This document shows, in pieces, positions 51,738 through 59,774 of a stretch of 64,000 nt of DNA. The stretch spans positions 20,353-84,352 of the forward strand of contig NZ_SSNH01000013.1 of assembly GCF_005877005.1 (NCBI RefSeq), given 5' to 3'. The position numbers were made by a program, and so were the translations under genes. The notes beneath the pieces are model-generated. The model saw nothing but the letters and a program-made list of their open reading frames with translations, did not search any database and had not been told where the DNA came from. Positions within the stretch are counted from its first letter, which is position 1. The number at the start of each line of letters is the position of its first letter. Source of the DNA: Sinomonas susongensis. Lineage in GTDB: Bacteria > Actinomycetota > Actinomycetes > Actinomycetales > Micrococcaceae.

Positions 51738-52631
51738 TCAGGCCCGCGCAGCCCGCCGCTTCGGGAACCCGAAGCGGTCGAGGTCCTGGGCCGCACGGAC
51801 GACGGCGGACCCAGCCCGCCGCCGAGCCTGAACTTCCAGCTCGGCCACGTCCGGATACCGCGACGAGAAATGCGTCAGGACCAGGTGCCGCGCCCCAGCC
51901 CTCCCCGCAAGCTCCCCCGCCTGCCCGGCCGTGAGGTGCCGGTACTCCTCCGCGAGCGCGGCGTCGTCATCGCTGAACGTGGATTCGGCGACGAGGAGGT
52001 CCACCCCCTCCGCGAGCTGCTCAGCGCCCTCGCACTGCGCCGTGTCCATGACGAACGCGAACCGCTGCCCCCTCCTAGGCACGCTCACGTCTTCGAGCCG
52101 TACCTCGCCGAGCCGCCCCTCGCGCTGGAGCCGGCCGACGTCCGGCCCCTGGATCCCCGCAGCGGCGAGCCGCTCCGGAACGAGCGAACGGCCGTCCGGC
52201 TCGGACAGGCGGTAGCCGTAGGTCTCGATGCGGTGCCTGAGCGGCTGGACCTCAAGCCCGGACGCGATGGCACCCGCGGCGCCGTGGGGAACGAGTCGGA
52301 GATCCACGCCCGGAGACGAGATGGCGACGAGGGCCCGCACCATGGGTTCGCCGGAGGCGGGATAGTGAAGGTGCACGGGGTGCTCGACGCGGTCGAGGGC
52401 CATGCGGGAGAGGACGCCGGGGAGCCCGTAGCAATGGTCGCCGTGGACGTGGGTGAGGCAGATGCGCGTCACATCGGTCCCAGCAACGCCTGCGTGGATC
52501 ATCTGCCGCTGCGTCCCCTCGCCCGGGTCGAACAGGAGGCCCTCACCGTCCCAGCGCAGGAGGTAGCCGTTGTGGTTGCGGGTTCGGGTCGGGACTTGGG
52601 AGGCGGTGCCGAGGACCACGAGTTCGCGCAT
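51738..52631 (-). CDS. rnz: Ribonuclease Z (tRNA 3' processing)
   Basis: 297 aa. The metal motif THVHGDHCYGLPG (His61, His63, Asp65, His66), an Asp-His network in ESTFSDDDA and LVLTHFSSRY define the RNase Z/ElaC family. It cuts tRNA precursors at the 3' end; the window's tRNA-Leu has no encoded CCA, which requires such an enzyme. The ATG at 52631 starts at the beta-lactamase core; upstream codons lie in the promoter area of the divergent phosphatase gene. Confidence 0.92.
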   Translation of the reverse strand: MRELVVLGTASQVPTRTRNHNGYLLRWDGEGLLFDPGEGTQRQMIHAGVAGTDVTRICLTHVHGDHCYGLPGVLSRMALDRVEHPVHLHYPASGEPMVRALVAISSPGVDLRLVPHGAAGAIASGLEVQPLRHRIETYGYRLSEPDGRSLVPERLAAAGIQGPDVGRLQREGRLGEVRLEDVSVPRRGQRFAFVMDTAQCEGAEQLAEGVDLLVAESTFSDDDAALAEEYRHLTAGQAGELAGRAGARHLVLTHFSSRYPDVAELEVQARRRAGSAVVRAAQDLDRFGFPKRRAARA

Positions 52632-52722
52632 GCTGCCCACAGTAGGGGGCGGGGGCCGGTCCCGATCGAAGGCAGTCCTGGAGGCACCCCCTGACGGCGC
52701 CGAATGCTGCGCCCCCCACGCG

Positions 52723-52752
52723 TGGCAATCGTGCGAGACTGGCAATCGTGCG
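52723..52752. repeat. 13-bp direct repeat at the histidine phosphatase start
   Basis: TGGCAATCGTGCG occurs at 52723-52735 and 52740-52752. The GTG start is in the second copy; the same GTG in the first copy is out of frame. Confidence 0.8.
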
Positions 52753-53437
52753 CCTGCTTCTCATCCGCCACGGACAGACCCCTTCGAACGTCCGGGGGGC
52801 GCTCGACACCGCGTTCCCGGGCCCTGGCCTCACGCCGCTGGGCGAGGCCCAGGCCGGCGCAGTCCCGGGCGCACTCGCGCACGAGCGGATCGCCGGCGTC
52901 TACGCCTCCCCGCTCGTGCGGACCCAGCTCACGGCGGATCCTCTCGGCAACGCCTTGAGTGCCGAGGTCCGCGTGCAGCCGGGACTCGAGGAGATCTCCG
53001 CCGGCGGGCTCGAGCTGCGCAGCGACCCGGCCGCCGTCGAGGCGTACGGCGAATGCCTCGTCGCGTGGATGCGGGGAGAGCTGGATCGGCCGATGCCCGA
53101 AGGCCCCACCGGCGCGGACTTCCTCGCGCGGTACGACGCCGCGGTGCGGGAGATCGCGGCCGCGCACGGGGACGACGAGACCGTCGCCGTCTTCAGCCAC
53201 GGCGCCGCGATCCGCGTCTATGGCGCCCTGAGCTCCCGGATGGACGGCGACGCCGCGGCGGAGCTCAGGATCATGAACACCGGGATGTGCGTGCTCGAGG
53301 GCAGTCCGGAGTCCGGGTGGGTGCTCGAGGAATGGCGGACCGAGCCGATCGGCGGCCTCGAGCTCGAGGACCTCACAGCCCACGACGTCACCGGCGAGAG
53401 CGCAGAGGACGCCGCCCACGAGGCAGACCCGCGCTAA
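52748..53437 (+). CDS. Histidine phosphatase (phosphoglycerate mutase-like)
   Basis: 229 aa, GTG start. The RHG motif LLIRHGQTPSN with phospho-acceptor His8, Arg57 in SPLVRTQLTADPL and the second His in AVFSHGAAIRVY (about 151) are present. It belongs to branch 1 of the histidine phosphatases (CobC/GpmB-like); substrate unknown. The start codon lies inside the second copy of a 13-bp direct repeat (52740-52752). Confidence 0.88.
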   Translation: MRLLLIRHGQTPSNVRGALDTAFPGPGLTPLGEAQAGAVPGALAHERIAGVYASPLVRTQLTADPLGNALSAEVRVQPGLEEISAGGLELRSDPAAVEAYGECLVAWMRGELDRPMPEGPTGADFLARYDAAVREIAAAHGDDETVAVFSHGAAIRVYGALSSRMDGDAAAELRIMNTGMCVLEGSPESGWVLEEWRTEPIGGLELEDLTAHDVTGESAEDAAHEADPR

Positions 53438-53454
53438 CCCCTCCCCCCCACGTT

Positions 53455-53530
53455 TCGGGTACAGATACCCCACCCCCCAAGCCCTCTCGGGTACAGATAC
53501 CCCACCCCTAGAGCGTTTCGGGTACAGATA
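53455..53530. repeat. Three GGGTA-CAGA-TACCC repeats
   Basis: TCGGGTACAGATA occurs three times (53455-53467, 53487-53499, 53518-53530), spaced 31-32 bp. The first two copies continue CCCCACCCC and so form the inverted repeat GGGTA-CAGA-TACCC; the third has lost the right arm. They lie between the convergent histidine phosphatase and lysG genes. Confidence 0.9.
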
Positions 53531-53546
53531 AAGGCGGTGGGGCGGC

Positions 53547-54449
53547 TCAGGCGGTCAGTCCCCTTGACGCCGCGCGGACGACGGCGCGGGTCACCTCCGC
53601 GAGGCCGGGCGAGTCGAGCGTCCACACCTGCCAGAACAGCCGCAGCTCCTCCGACCACTCGGGGTCGAGCTCGACGAGCACGCCCTCGGGGTCCTGCTGG
53701 TCGGGAACCATCCCCCACCCGAGGCCGGCGTGGACCGACTCGACGTACTGCACGGAGTCGGGGATGAAGTGCTGAGGAGGCGCGGCCTCCGGGGCCACCC
53801 GGGCGAGGAGGGCGAGCTGGTGGCTGTCTTTCCGGTCGTACTGCATGACCGGGGCGACGGCGAGCGCGGCCTCCGTGGGCCCCTCAGGAAACCAGCGGTC
53901 CATGAACTCCTGTGACGCCTTCGCCCGGTAGACCATCGACCCCAGGGGACGCGCCGTGCACCCCTGCACGGGCCGGGGGTCTGCGGTGACGGCGGCGACG
54001 GCGTCGCCCGACCGGAGGAGCTCGGCGGTTGCGTGCTCGTCGTCGCGGAGCAGCTCGAGGGCGACCCGTCCGCCGAGCGCAATCTCGCGGATGGCTGCGG
54101 GGAGCCACGTCGCGATCGAGTCCGCGTTGGCCACGATCGGAACCCGCAGCCGCTCGCCCGGAAGGCGAGGGGCGCCGTCGTCCTCTCCCCGAGGTTCGGC
54201 GCCGCGGAGGGCGAGGACCGCCTCGTCGGCGAGCAGGAGAAGCTGCCGCGCCGAGCGCAGGAGCTGCTCCCCGGCGGGCGTGGGGCGGACCGGCTTGAGC
54301 CGGCGGACGAGGACGCTGCCGACGGACCGTTCGAGGGCCTTGATCCGCTGGCTCACGGCCGAGGGCGTGAGCCGGAGCTCGCCCGCGGCGGCCTCGAAGG
54401 TCTCGTTGTCGACGACGGCGGCCAGTGCGCGGAGCTGGTCGAGTTCCAT
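53547..54449 (-). CDS. lysG: LysG/ArgP-type LysR activator of the amino acid exporter
   Basis: 300 aa. LysR HTH (LDQLRALAAVVDNETFEAAAGELRLTPSAVSQRIKALER) followed by an effector domain that binds basic amino acids in LysG/ArgP proteins. It is divergent from a LysE exporter across 45 bases, as in Corynebacterium glutamicum, where LysG with lysine, arginine or histidine activates lysE. Protein length equals the family norm. The 3' end lies beside the GGGTA repeats. Confidence 0.92.
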   Translation of the reverse strand: MELDQLRALAAVVDNETFEAAAGELRLTPSAVSQRIKALERSVGSVLVRRLKPVRPTPAGEQLLRSARQLLLLADEAVLALRGAEPRGEDDGAPRLPGERLRVPIVANADSIATWLPAAIREIALGGRVALELLRDDEHATAELLRSGDAVAAVTADPRPVQGCTARPLGSMVYRAKASQEFMDRWFPEGPTEAALAVAPVMQYDRKDSHQLALLARVAPEAAPPQHFIPDSVQYVESVHAGLGWGMVPDQQDPEGVLVELDPEWSEELRLFWQVWTLDSPGLAEVTRAVVRAASRGLTA

Positions 54450-54494
54450 GAAGCTATTCTAATGCAGATGTAAAAATATTGAATTGAACTTCAT
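54450..54494. promoter_or_regulatory. AT-rich lysG/lysE promoter-operator
   Basis: 45-base intergenic region, about two thirds A+T, the lowest GC stretch of the window (TGTAAAAATATTGAATTG at 54470-54487). It must hold both promoters and the LysG site; TAAAAATATTGAA offers a T-N-A type LysR dyad. Confidence 0.65.
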
Positions 54495-55124
54495 ATGTTC
54501 GGGACGTACCGTCGGAGGGTGTCCCCTTTTTTCACTGGCCTCGGAGCGAGCCTCGGCCTCATCGTTGCGATCGGCGCGCAGAACGCGTTCGTACTGCGTC
54601 AGGGGATCAAGCGTGAGGGCGTCCTGCCCGTGGTCCTCGTGTGCCTCGCCAGCGATGCGATCCTGATCTTCGCCGGCGTGGCCGGCATCGGTGCCCTCAT
54701 CCAGAGCGCTCCTGTTCTGCTCGCCGTCATCCGCTGGGTCGGGGCCGCGTTCCTTGTCACCTACGCGGTGTTCGCGGCCAAACGCGCGCTCCGGCCCGGC
54801 GTCCTCGAAGCAGCCCCCGCGCGGAGCGGGATGACAGCGTGGTCGGCGGTCCTGACGGCCGCCGCGATCACGTGGCTCAACCCCCACGTGTACCTCGACA
54901 CGCTCGTGCTCCTCGGCTCCCTCGCCAACGCTCAGGGCGACCCCGGGAAGTGGCTCTTCGGGGTCGGCGCGGCCACGGGGAGTGCCCTGTGGTTCCCGCT
55001 GATCGGATTCGGCGCGCGCAGCCTGCGCGGCTTCTTCGCCCGGCCGGCGTCGTGGCGGTTCCTGGACGGCTCGGTGGCCGTGCTCATGCTCGGCCTCGCC
55101 GTCGTCCTTGCAACCGGAAGCTGA
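54495..55124 (+). CDS. lysE: LysE/ArgO-family basic amino acid exporter
   Basis: 209 aa with six hydrophobic segments. It has IGAQNAFVLRQGIKREG (about 26-42), ITWLNPHVYLDTLVLLGSLA (about 125-144) and a C-terminal WFPLIGFGARSLRGFF, all strongly LysE/ArgO-like. It exports lysine/arginine when intracellular pools are high. The ATG at 54495 abuts the promoter region without a clear Shine-Dalgarno; a GTG eight codons later (VSPFFTGLG) is an alternative. Likely monocistronic. Confidence 0.93.
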   Translation: MFGTYRRRVSPFFTGLGASLGLIVAIGAQNAFVLRQGIKREGVLPVVLVCLASDAILIFAGVAGIGALIQSAPVLLAVIRWVGAAFLVTYAVFAAKRALRPGVLEAAPARSGMTAWSAVLTAAAITWLNPHVYLDTLVLLGSLANAQGDPGKWLFGVGAATGSALWFPLIGFGARSLRGFFARPASWRFLDGSVAVLMLGLAVVLATGS

Positions 55125-55613
55125 CTAGACGGCCGCTTCGAAGGTCGGAACGCCGAGCCGGTAGGACGGCAGCGTCAGGAGGCGCCGCGCGGCGAAGTCC
55201 TCGACGAGTCCGGCGAGGCCGACGGTGAGGCCCAGAGCCGGGTCCGGCGAGATGAGGAAGGGCGTGATCCCGGCGTCGGCGAGGGCGTCTTCGGCGGCCT
55301 CACGGTAGCTGACTCCGAGCCGCGGGTCGTAGGTGGGAAGCTCGCTGTCCAACCACACCACCCGGTCGAGCCCGCGGATCGTCATGAAGTCGAGGACGGC
55401 GTCGATCTTCCACCAGCCGGTCTCGACGCCCTCCGGAGGCAGGAAGCGGGCCTGCGGAAGCAGCGCAATCACCCTCGCCTGCTCCCGGCTGCTCGGCCTC
55501 CAGAAGAGTCCGCGATCGTTGGCGACGGCGCTCATCCTCCAGAGTGCCGCGGCGCCGCCCCCGCGCGATGCGCCGAGCCGGCGCGCGTCGGCCACGAGTG
55601 CAAGACCAACCAT
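55125..55613 (-). CDS. HAD-like (SAK type) protein lacking the N-terminal catalytic motif
   Basis: 162 aa from the ATG at 55613, chosen because AAGGAGGGA lies about nine bases upstream; the frame can extend to 55706 with non-family sequence. The region LPPEGVETGWWKIDAVLDFMTIRG then LDRVVWLDSELP, with LISPDPALGLTVGLAGLVEDF, matches the C-terminal half of HAD swiss-army-knife domains. The usual start with DVDGVL-type nucleophile Asp is replaced by GLALVADARRLG, and the following Trp block (LWRMSAVANDRGLFWRP) is only remotely similar. It is probably a catalytically dead or partly decayed family member. Convergent with lysE. Confidence 0.6.
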   Translation of the reverse strand: MVGLALVADARRLGASRGGGAAALWRMSAVANDRGLFWRPSSREQARVIALLPQARFLPPEGVETGWWKIDAVLDFMTIRGLDRVVWLDSELPTYDPRLGVSYREAAEDALADAGITPFLISPDPALGLTVGLAGLVEDFAARRLLTLPSYRLGVPTFEAAV

Positions 55614-55849
55614 CCCCAGGGTCCCTCCTTCAGCACGCGACGGTCCGCGCAACCGCCCGTGCCGGGGGAAACCCCAGCATGGCCTGTCCTTCGCGCGTAG
55701 GGTCAATCATTGGACAGGTCCATTGCTGTGTAAAGAGCGAAAATTTGTGCGAATGGCGTCCGCCGTTCAGATTACGACGCGGAACCCAGCTCGGAGCCCC
55801 TAAAAGGCTGTGGGCGGCACTCTCTCAGGTTTCACCGATTCAGGCTCGC

Positions 55850-55855
55850 TACCAT
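55850..55855 (+). promoter_or_regulatory. Possible leaderless -10 element of the PBP gene
   Basis: TACCAT ends seven bases before the ATG at 55863, and no Shine-Dalgarno is present, which suggests a leaderless mRNA beginning at or next to the start codon. The 249-base region upstream otherwise shows no gene; GCGAAAATTTGTGCG near 55737-55751 is its only AT-rich patch. Confidence 0.4.
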
Positions 55856-55862
55856 TCCCGGC

Positions 55863-58016
55863 ATGGCCTCTCGTGGGAAACCGTTGATCGACACGACCAC
55901 CGCGCTGGGCAAGGTACTCGCCTTCTTCAGCATCAGTGCTGTCTGCGGCGCCCTTGTCGCAGGGCTCATGTCGCCTGCCGTCGCCCTCACGACGGCTGCT
56001 GCGAACGGCTCGGTCCAGTTCTTCGACAGCCTTCCGAGCGATCTCAGCGTGAGCCCTCCGTCACAGTCGACGAGGATCCTCGCCGCTGACGGCTCGACCA
56101 TCGCGACCCTCTTCACCGAGAACCGGACCGACGTCCCCTTGAGCCAGATGTCGAAGAACATGCAGAACGCCATCGTGGCCATCGAGGACTACCGCTTCTA
56201 CCAGCACGGCGGAATCGATCCGATGGGCATCCTCCGCGCGCTGACGATCGACGCGGGAGGCGCCCGGCAGGGTGCCTCGACCCTGACCCAGCAGTATGTG
56301 ACGAATGTGCTCAACGAGAACCTCGTCACCCAGGGGAAGTCCGCCGACATCGTCCTCAACGGGCAGAAGGGCGTCGGCGACAAGCTGCGGGAGATGAAGC
56401 TCGCGATCGGCCTCGAGCAGAAGTATTCGAAGGACCAGATCCTTCAGGGCTACCTCAATATCGTCCCGTTCAGCGGCAACGCGTACGGCGTCGAGGCCGC
56501 GAGCCAGTACTTCTTCTCGGAGGACGCCAAGGATCTCACCATCCCCCAGGCCGCGCTCCTCGCGGGCCTCGTCAACGGCCCCGGCTACTACGACCCAACC
56601 ACCTACCCGGACCGGGCCGTCTCGCGGCGCAACCTCGTCCTCGATGCGATGCTCACCCACGGGTACATCGATCAGGCCCAGCACGATGCCGCGGTCAAGA
56701 CCCCGCTCCAGCTCAAGCTCAACCCCCCGAAGCAGGGTTGCGCGTACGCGGCGCAGGGGCCCTACTTCTGCGACTACGTGCTGCACCAGATAGAGAATGA
56801 CCCGGCTTACGGCGCAACCCCGGCGGATCGCCTGCAGCGGGTCATGAGCGGTGGCCTGACCATCAAGACGACGCTCGATCCGCGCCTCCAGTCCCCTGCA
56901 CAGCAGCAGGTCGATGCGACGGCGGGGGCGAACCCGGACAAGTGGGGCGCCTCCCTCGTGACGATCCAGCCCGGGACGGGCAAGATCGTGGCGATGGCGC
57001 AGAACTCGCGCATGCTCGATGGGCAGGGGAGCGGCTTCGTCACGAGCTACAACTTCAACGTCGACCGATCCGACACGAGCGGCAATGCGCTCGGCGGCGT
57101 CGGAGGCATGCAGCCCGGCTCGACGATGAAACCGGTGACGCTCGCGGCGTGGCTCAACGAGGGCAAGCCCACCAATCAGATCGTCGACGCATCCCGGCGC
57201 GTCTACCCCCTGAACTACCCCTGGAGGGACACGTGCTCCAAGGTCACGGGGGCGTACGACGACGCCGAGGTCGGCTTGGGCGCGGCGAACGACCTTCAGA
57301 ACGACGAGCCGAACTGGTACTACCCCATGAGCGTGCGGGAAGGCATCACCCAGTCGATCAACACGGCGACCTTCGCCTCCGCCGCGGGCCTGAACGACTT
57401 CTGCGACATCCAGCGCGCTGCGGACGCCCTCGGGATGCACGACGGCGCGGGCAACGGGAAGAAGCTGGACCTCTCGACCCTCGGCAACCTCCTGGGCGGC
57501 ATGAACGTCGCACCGCTCACGATGGCGAACGCCTTCGCGACGTTTGCCGCCGACGGCACCTACTGCACGCCGATCTCCATCACGGAGGTCGACGACGCGC
57601 AGGGCAAGAAGATCGGCGGCCAGACCTCGAGCTGCCAGGCGAACGCCCTCAAGCCCGGCGTGGCGCAGGCGGCGACCAACGTCCTCCAGGACGTCCTCAC
57701 GAAGGGCTCGGGCCTGCTCATCCCGCAGAAGCTCGGCGTCCCGGACGCGGCCAAGACGGGAACGAACCAGTACAACAACCAGACGTGGGTGGTCGGGTAC
57801 ACGAAGGGGCTCTCCACGGCCTCGTTCTTCGGTGACCCGTTCAGTGCCGATCCGACCAACCCGGGGCAGAACGTCACCGTCAACGGCAAGTTCTACCCGG
57901 TGGTGGACGGCGCCTACATCGCGGGCCCGCAGTGGGCGCTGTACATGCAGAAGGCTGTCGGCTATTACGACCACGGCAACTTCGACGCGCCGCCGCAGAA
58001 CCTGATCGGGGGCTGA
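55863..58016 (+). CDS. Class A penicillin-binding protein (GT51 plus transpeptidase)
   Basis: 717 aa. One membrane anchor (about 16-45), then glycosyltransferase 51 domain with EDYRFYQHGGID (catalytic Glu108), GASTLTQQYVTNVL and the second Glu in the EQKYSKDQILQGYLNIVPFSGNAYG region, then transpeptidase with GSTMK (Ser420), SIN (Ser498) and KTGTN (Lys631). No PASTA domain. It polymerises and cross-links peptidoglycan (PonA-type). Start ATG 55863 lacks a Shine-Dalgarno. A GC-rich hairpin (58043-58059) follows its stop. Confidence 0.95.
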   Translation: MASRGKPLIDTTTALGKVLAFFSISAVCGALVAGLMSPAVALTTAAANGSVQFFDSLPSDLSVSPPSQSTRILAADGSTIATLFTENRTDVPLSQMSKNMQNAIVAIEDYRFYQHGGIDPMGILRALTIDAGGARQGASTLTQQYVTNVLNENLVTQGKSADIVLNGQKGVGDKLREMKLAIGLEQKYSKDQILQGYLNIVPFSGNAYGVEAASQYFFSEDAKDLTIPQAALLAGLVNGPGYYDPTTYPDRAVSRRNLVLDAMLTHGYIDQAQHDAAVKTPLQLKLNPPKQGCAYAAQGPYFCDYVLHQIENDPAYGATPADRLQRVMSGGLTIKTTLDPRLQSPAQQQVDATAGANPDKWGASLVTIQPGTGKIVAMAQNSRMLDGQGSGFVTSYNFNVDRSDTSGNALGGVGGMQPGSTMKPVTLAAWLNEGKPTNQIVDASRRVYPLNYPWRDTCSKVTGAYDDAEVGLGAANDLQNDEPNWYYPMSVREGITQSINTATFASAAGLNDFCDIQRAADALGMHDGAGNGKKLDLSTLGNLLGGMNVAPLTMANAFATFAADGTYCTPISITEVDDAQGKKIGGQTSSCQANALKPGVAQAATNVLQDVLTKGSGLLIPQKLGVPDAAKTGTNQYNNQTWVVGYTKGLSTASFFGDPFSADPTNPGQNVTVNGKFYPVVDGAYIAGPQWALYMQKAVGYYDHGNFDAPPQNLIGG

Positions 58017-58042
58017 CCCGTGGGGCCGCCTCCGCGGGCGGC

Positions 58043-58059
58043 GGCTGGCTGAGCCAGCC
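58043..58059 (+). terminator. Hairpin after the PBP gene
   Basis: GGCTGGC-TGA-GCCAGCC, 27 bases after the PBP stop, followed by a C-rich repeat instead of a T run. It probably acts as a weak terminator between the convergent PBP and MarR genes. Confidence 0.45.
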
Positions 58060-58089
58060 CCGCCTGCGTCAGGCCCCGCCTGCGTCAGG
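58058..58089. repeat. 16-bp tandem duplication at the marR-like stop
   Basis: CCCCGCCTGCGTCAGG occurs twice in direct succession, exact copies. The second copy contains the TGA stop (minus strand, 58087-58085) of the adjacent MarR gene. Confidence 0.9.
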
Positions 58090-58555
58090 CCGGCTGCACG
58101 CGGTGGATGCCGAGCCGCTCGGCGGTGCCGTCGACTGCCGCGGCCAGGGCGTGGGCGTTCTCGGCCCCGATCAGCGCGATGGCCGAGGACTCCCACGCCG
58201 AGACGATCGTGTTCATGCGGCCGAGCCTTCCCGCTCCGTGGTCGGAGAGCCGGACCGTGATGCGGCGGCGGTCGTTCGGAGCGGGGAGACGGTAGACGGA
58301 AGCGTTGTCCTCCAACGCGTCGACAATCCTGCTGAGCGACGCGTTCGGCAGGCCCGAGTACGCGGCGAGATCCCCCATGCTCGGCGACCCCAGCCGCGAG
58401 ACGAGCTGCAGGATGCGCCACTGCTCGACGCTGGCGCCCTCCTCGCTGAGCGCGAGCGCGAGACCCTCGAGCATGCGTGTCCCGACTCCCGAGAGGGTGA
58501 GGATGACGTGCGACAGGGATACGCTGTGTTCGCTGTCCTCCGGCAAGGCGGGCAT
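58085..58555 (-). CDS. MarR-family regulator of the formamide locus
   Basis: 156 aa from the ATG at 58555, preceded by GAGGAGG at ideal distance; the frame also allows an ATG at 58600. The winged helix is about 40-125 (MGDLAAYSGLPNASLSRIVDALEDNASVYRLPAPNDRRRITVRLSD). The gene is divergent from the amide-sensor gene, with an ATCTAGAT palindrome (58580-58587) between them. It likely represses the sensor-permease-formamidase operon; the effector could be delivered by the co-encoded binding protein or be an amide itself. Confidence 0.83.
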   Translation of the reverse strand: MPALPEDSEHSVSLSHVILTLSGVGTRMLEGLALALSEEGASVEQWRILQLVSRLGSPSMGDLAAYSGLPNASLSRIVDALEDNASVYRLPAPNDRRRITVRLSDHGAGRLGRMNTIVSAWESSAIALIGAENAHALAAAVDGTAERLGIHRVQPA

Positions 58556-58603
58556 GGCATCCTCCTCGATCGCCCGGCCATCTAGATTCGGCAGGACCAT
58601 TCT

Positions 58604-59692
58604 GTGACCTCTCCAGTCAGCCTAGTGCTTCCGAGCACTCTCGTGCTGCGCGGCCCCATGCCGGGGACCCTCAGCATCGGGCTGCTCGCGCCGCTCTCAG
58701 GCGTCATGGGCGTCGCCGGTCCGTCGATCCTCAACTGCGCGCAGCTGGCTGCGGAGCATGTAGCCGAGCGTACCGGCCTCGCCACAGAACTCGTAGCGAT
58801 CGACGCCGGCCAGTCCCCCGGGGAGGTTGCGCGTGCCGTCCGCCAGCTCATCGACGCCCGGCTGATCCAGGGCCTCGTCGGCGCACACACGTCGGACGTG
58901 CGCGTCGCCGTCTCGAGCGTCGTGCCCCACGGCATGCCCTATGTCTTCACTCCCCCGCACGAGTCGGGGCAGGGGAAGCCGGGCACTGTCTTCACGGGCT
59001 CGGCCCCGCAGCTTCAGCTCCGGCATCCCCTGGAGTGGATTATCCGGCACCACTCGGTGCGCCGGTGGGCGCTCATCGGGGGTGACTACGTGTGGCCGCG
59101 GCAGGTGCACCGCGAAGCCCGGAGCCTCCTGCGGGCGCTCGGGCAGGAGATCGTCATGGACAGGTTTGTCGCACTGGGCTCCGTCGACGCCGGGCGCCTC
59201 CTGGACGAGGCGAGGAGCAGCCGTGCCGAAGCGATCCTGGTCTCGCTCGTCGGCCGGGACGGGATCACGTTCCATCGCGGGGCCGCGGAGTACGGAGCCG
59301 ACCGGCAGTTCGTGCGCCTCTGCACCGCTCTCGACGAGAACTGTCTCCTGGCGGTGGGGGGCGATGCCACGGGCATGCTCTACTCGGCCATGCCCTCCTT
59401 CATCCTCCAGCAGGACGACGAGCATCAGAGCTTCATCGAGCTGTACCTGAAGCGCTTCGGCATCTCTGCACCCCTGCCAGCGTCCTACGCCGAAGGCTGC
59501 CACGATGGCGTGCTCCTGCTTGCCGAACTGTGGCTGAGCGGCCTCTTGGAATCCATGCCTCCTGCGCACGCCGCCCTGAGCCTGGCTGCGGCCTCGGAAA
59601 GCGCGGGAGCCGTCGTCGGCCGCTCCCGCGGGGGCCGTCTGGCCCGCGCTGAAGGAAACGAATTGGTAGTCATCAATGAGGTCGGCATGTAG
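58604..59692 (+). CDS. fmdD: Cytoplasmic amide-binding sensor (FmdD/AmiC-like, type 1 periplasmic-binding fold)
   Basis: 362 aa, GTG start. It has the Leu/Ile/Val-binding-protein fold of AmiC/FmdD (LSIGLLAPLSGVMGVAGPSILNCAQLAAEHV, GLVGAHTSDVRVAVSSVVP, WALIGGDYVWPRQVHREAR, YAEGCHDGVLLLAELW). There is no signal peptide or lipobox, so it acts in the cytoplasm. AmiC binds short amides and controls the amidase operon; FmdD accompanies formamidase. It is the first gene of the formamide operon; 82 bases with two perfect dyads separate it from the permease gene. Confidence 0.85.
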   Translation: MTSPVSLVLPSTLVLRGPMPGTLSIGLLAPLSGVMGVAGPSILNCAQLAAEHVAERTGLATELVAIDAGQSPGEVARAVRQLIDARLIQGLVGAHTSDVRVAVSSVVPHGMPYVFTPPHESGQGKPGTVFTGSAPQLQLRHPLEWIIRHHSVRRWALIGGDYVWPRQVHREARSLLRALGQEIVMDRFVALGSVDAGRLLDEARSSRAEAILVSLVGRDGITFHRGAAEYGADRQFVRLCTALDENCLLAVGGDATGMLYSAMPSFILQQDDEHQSFIELYLKRFGISAPLPASYAEGCHDGVLLLAELWLSGLLESMPPAHAALSLAAASESAGAVVGRSRGGRLARAEGNELVVINEVGM

Positions 59693-59695
59693 CAT

Positions 59696-59723
59696 CAAGT
59701 TATTTCCATCTGGAAATAACTTG
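59696..59723. promoter_or_regulatory. Perfect 13-bp AT-rich dyad between sensor and permease genes
   Basis: CAAGTTATTTCCA - TC - TGGAAATAACTTG, no mismatch, directly after the sensor stop. The sequence is far richer in A+T than its surroundings and has no trailing T run, so it may be an operator or an RNA hairpin rather than a classical terminator. Confidence 0.8.
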
Positions 59724-59727
59724 GACT

Positions 59728-59749
59728 CCGCGGACACAGCTGTCCGCGG
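59728..59749. promoter_or_regulatory. Second perfect dyad before the permease gene
   Basis: CCGCGGACA - CAGC - TGTCCGCGG, 4 bases after the first dyad and 25 bases before the permease start. The two adjacent hairpins suggest RNA-level control or tandem operators. Confidence 0.7.
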
Positions 59750-59774
59750 CCGAGCATTGGACGACACAACGGCG

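Noticed and set aside
53455..53530. Reading the GGGTA repeats as a small CRISPR-like array
   Set aside because: The 13-bp core with 18-19-bp GC-rich intervals that are themselves similar (CCCCACCCC) does not fit CRISPR repeat or spacer lengths, and no cas gene is present.
55544..56089. 181-codon plus-strand frame overlapping the start of the PBP gene
   Set aside because: No domain, no ribosome-binding site, and it overlaps the well-supported PBP gene in another frame.
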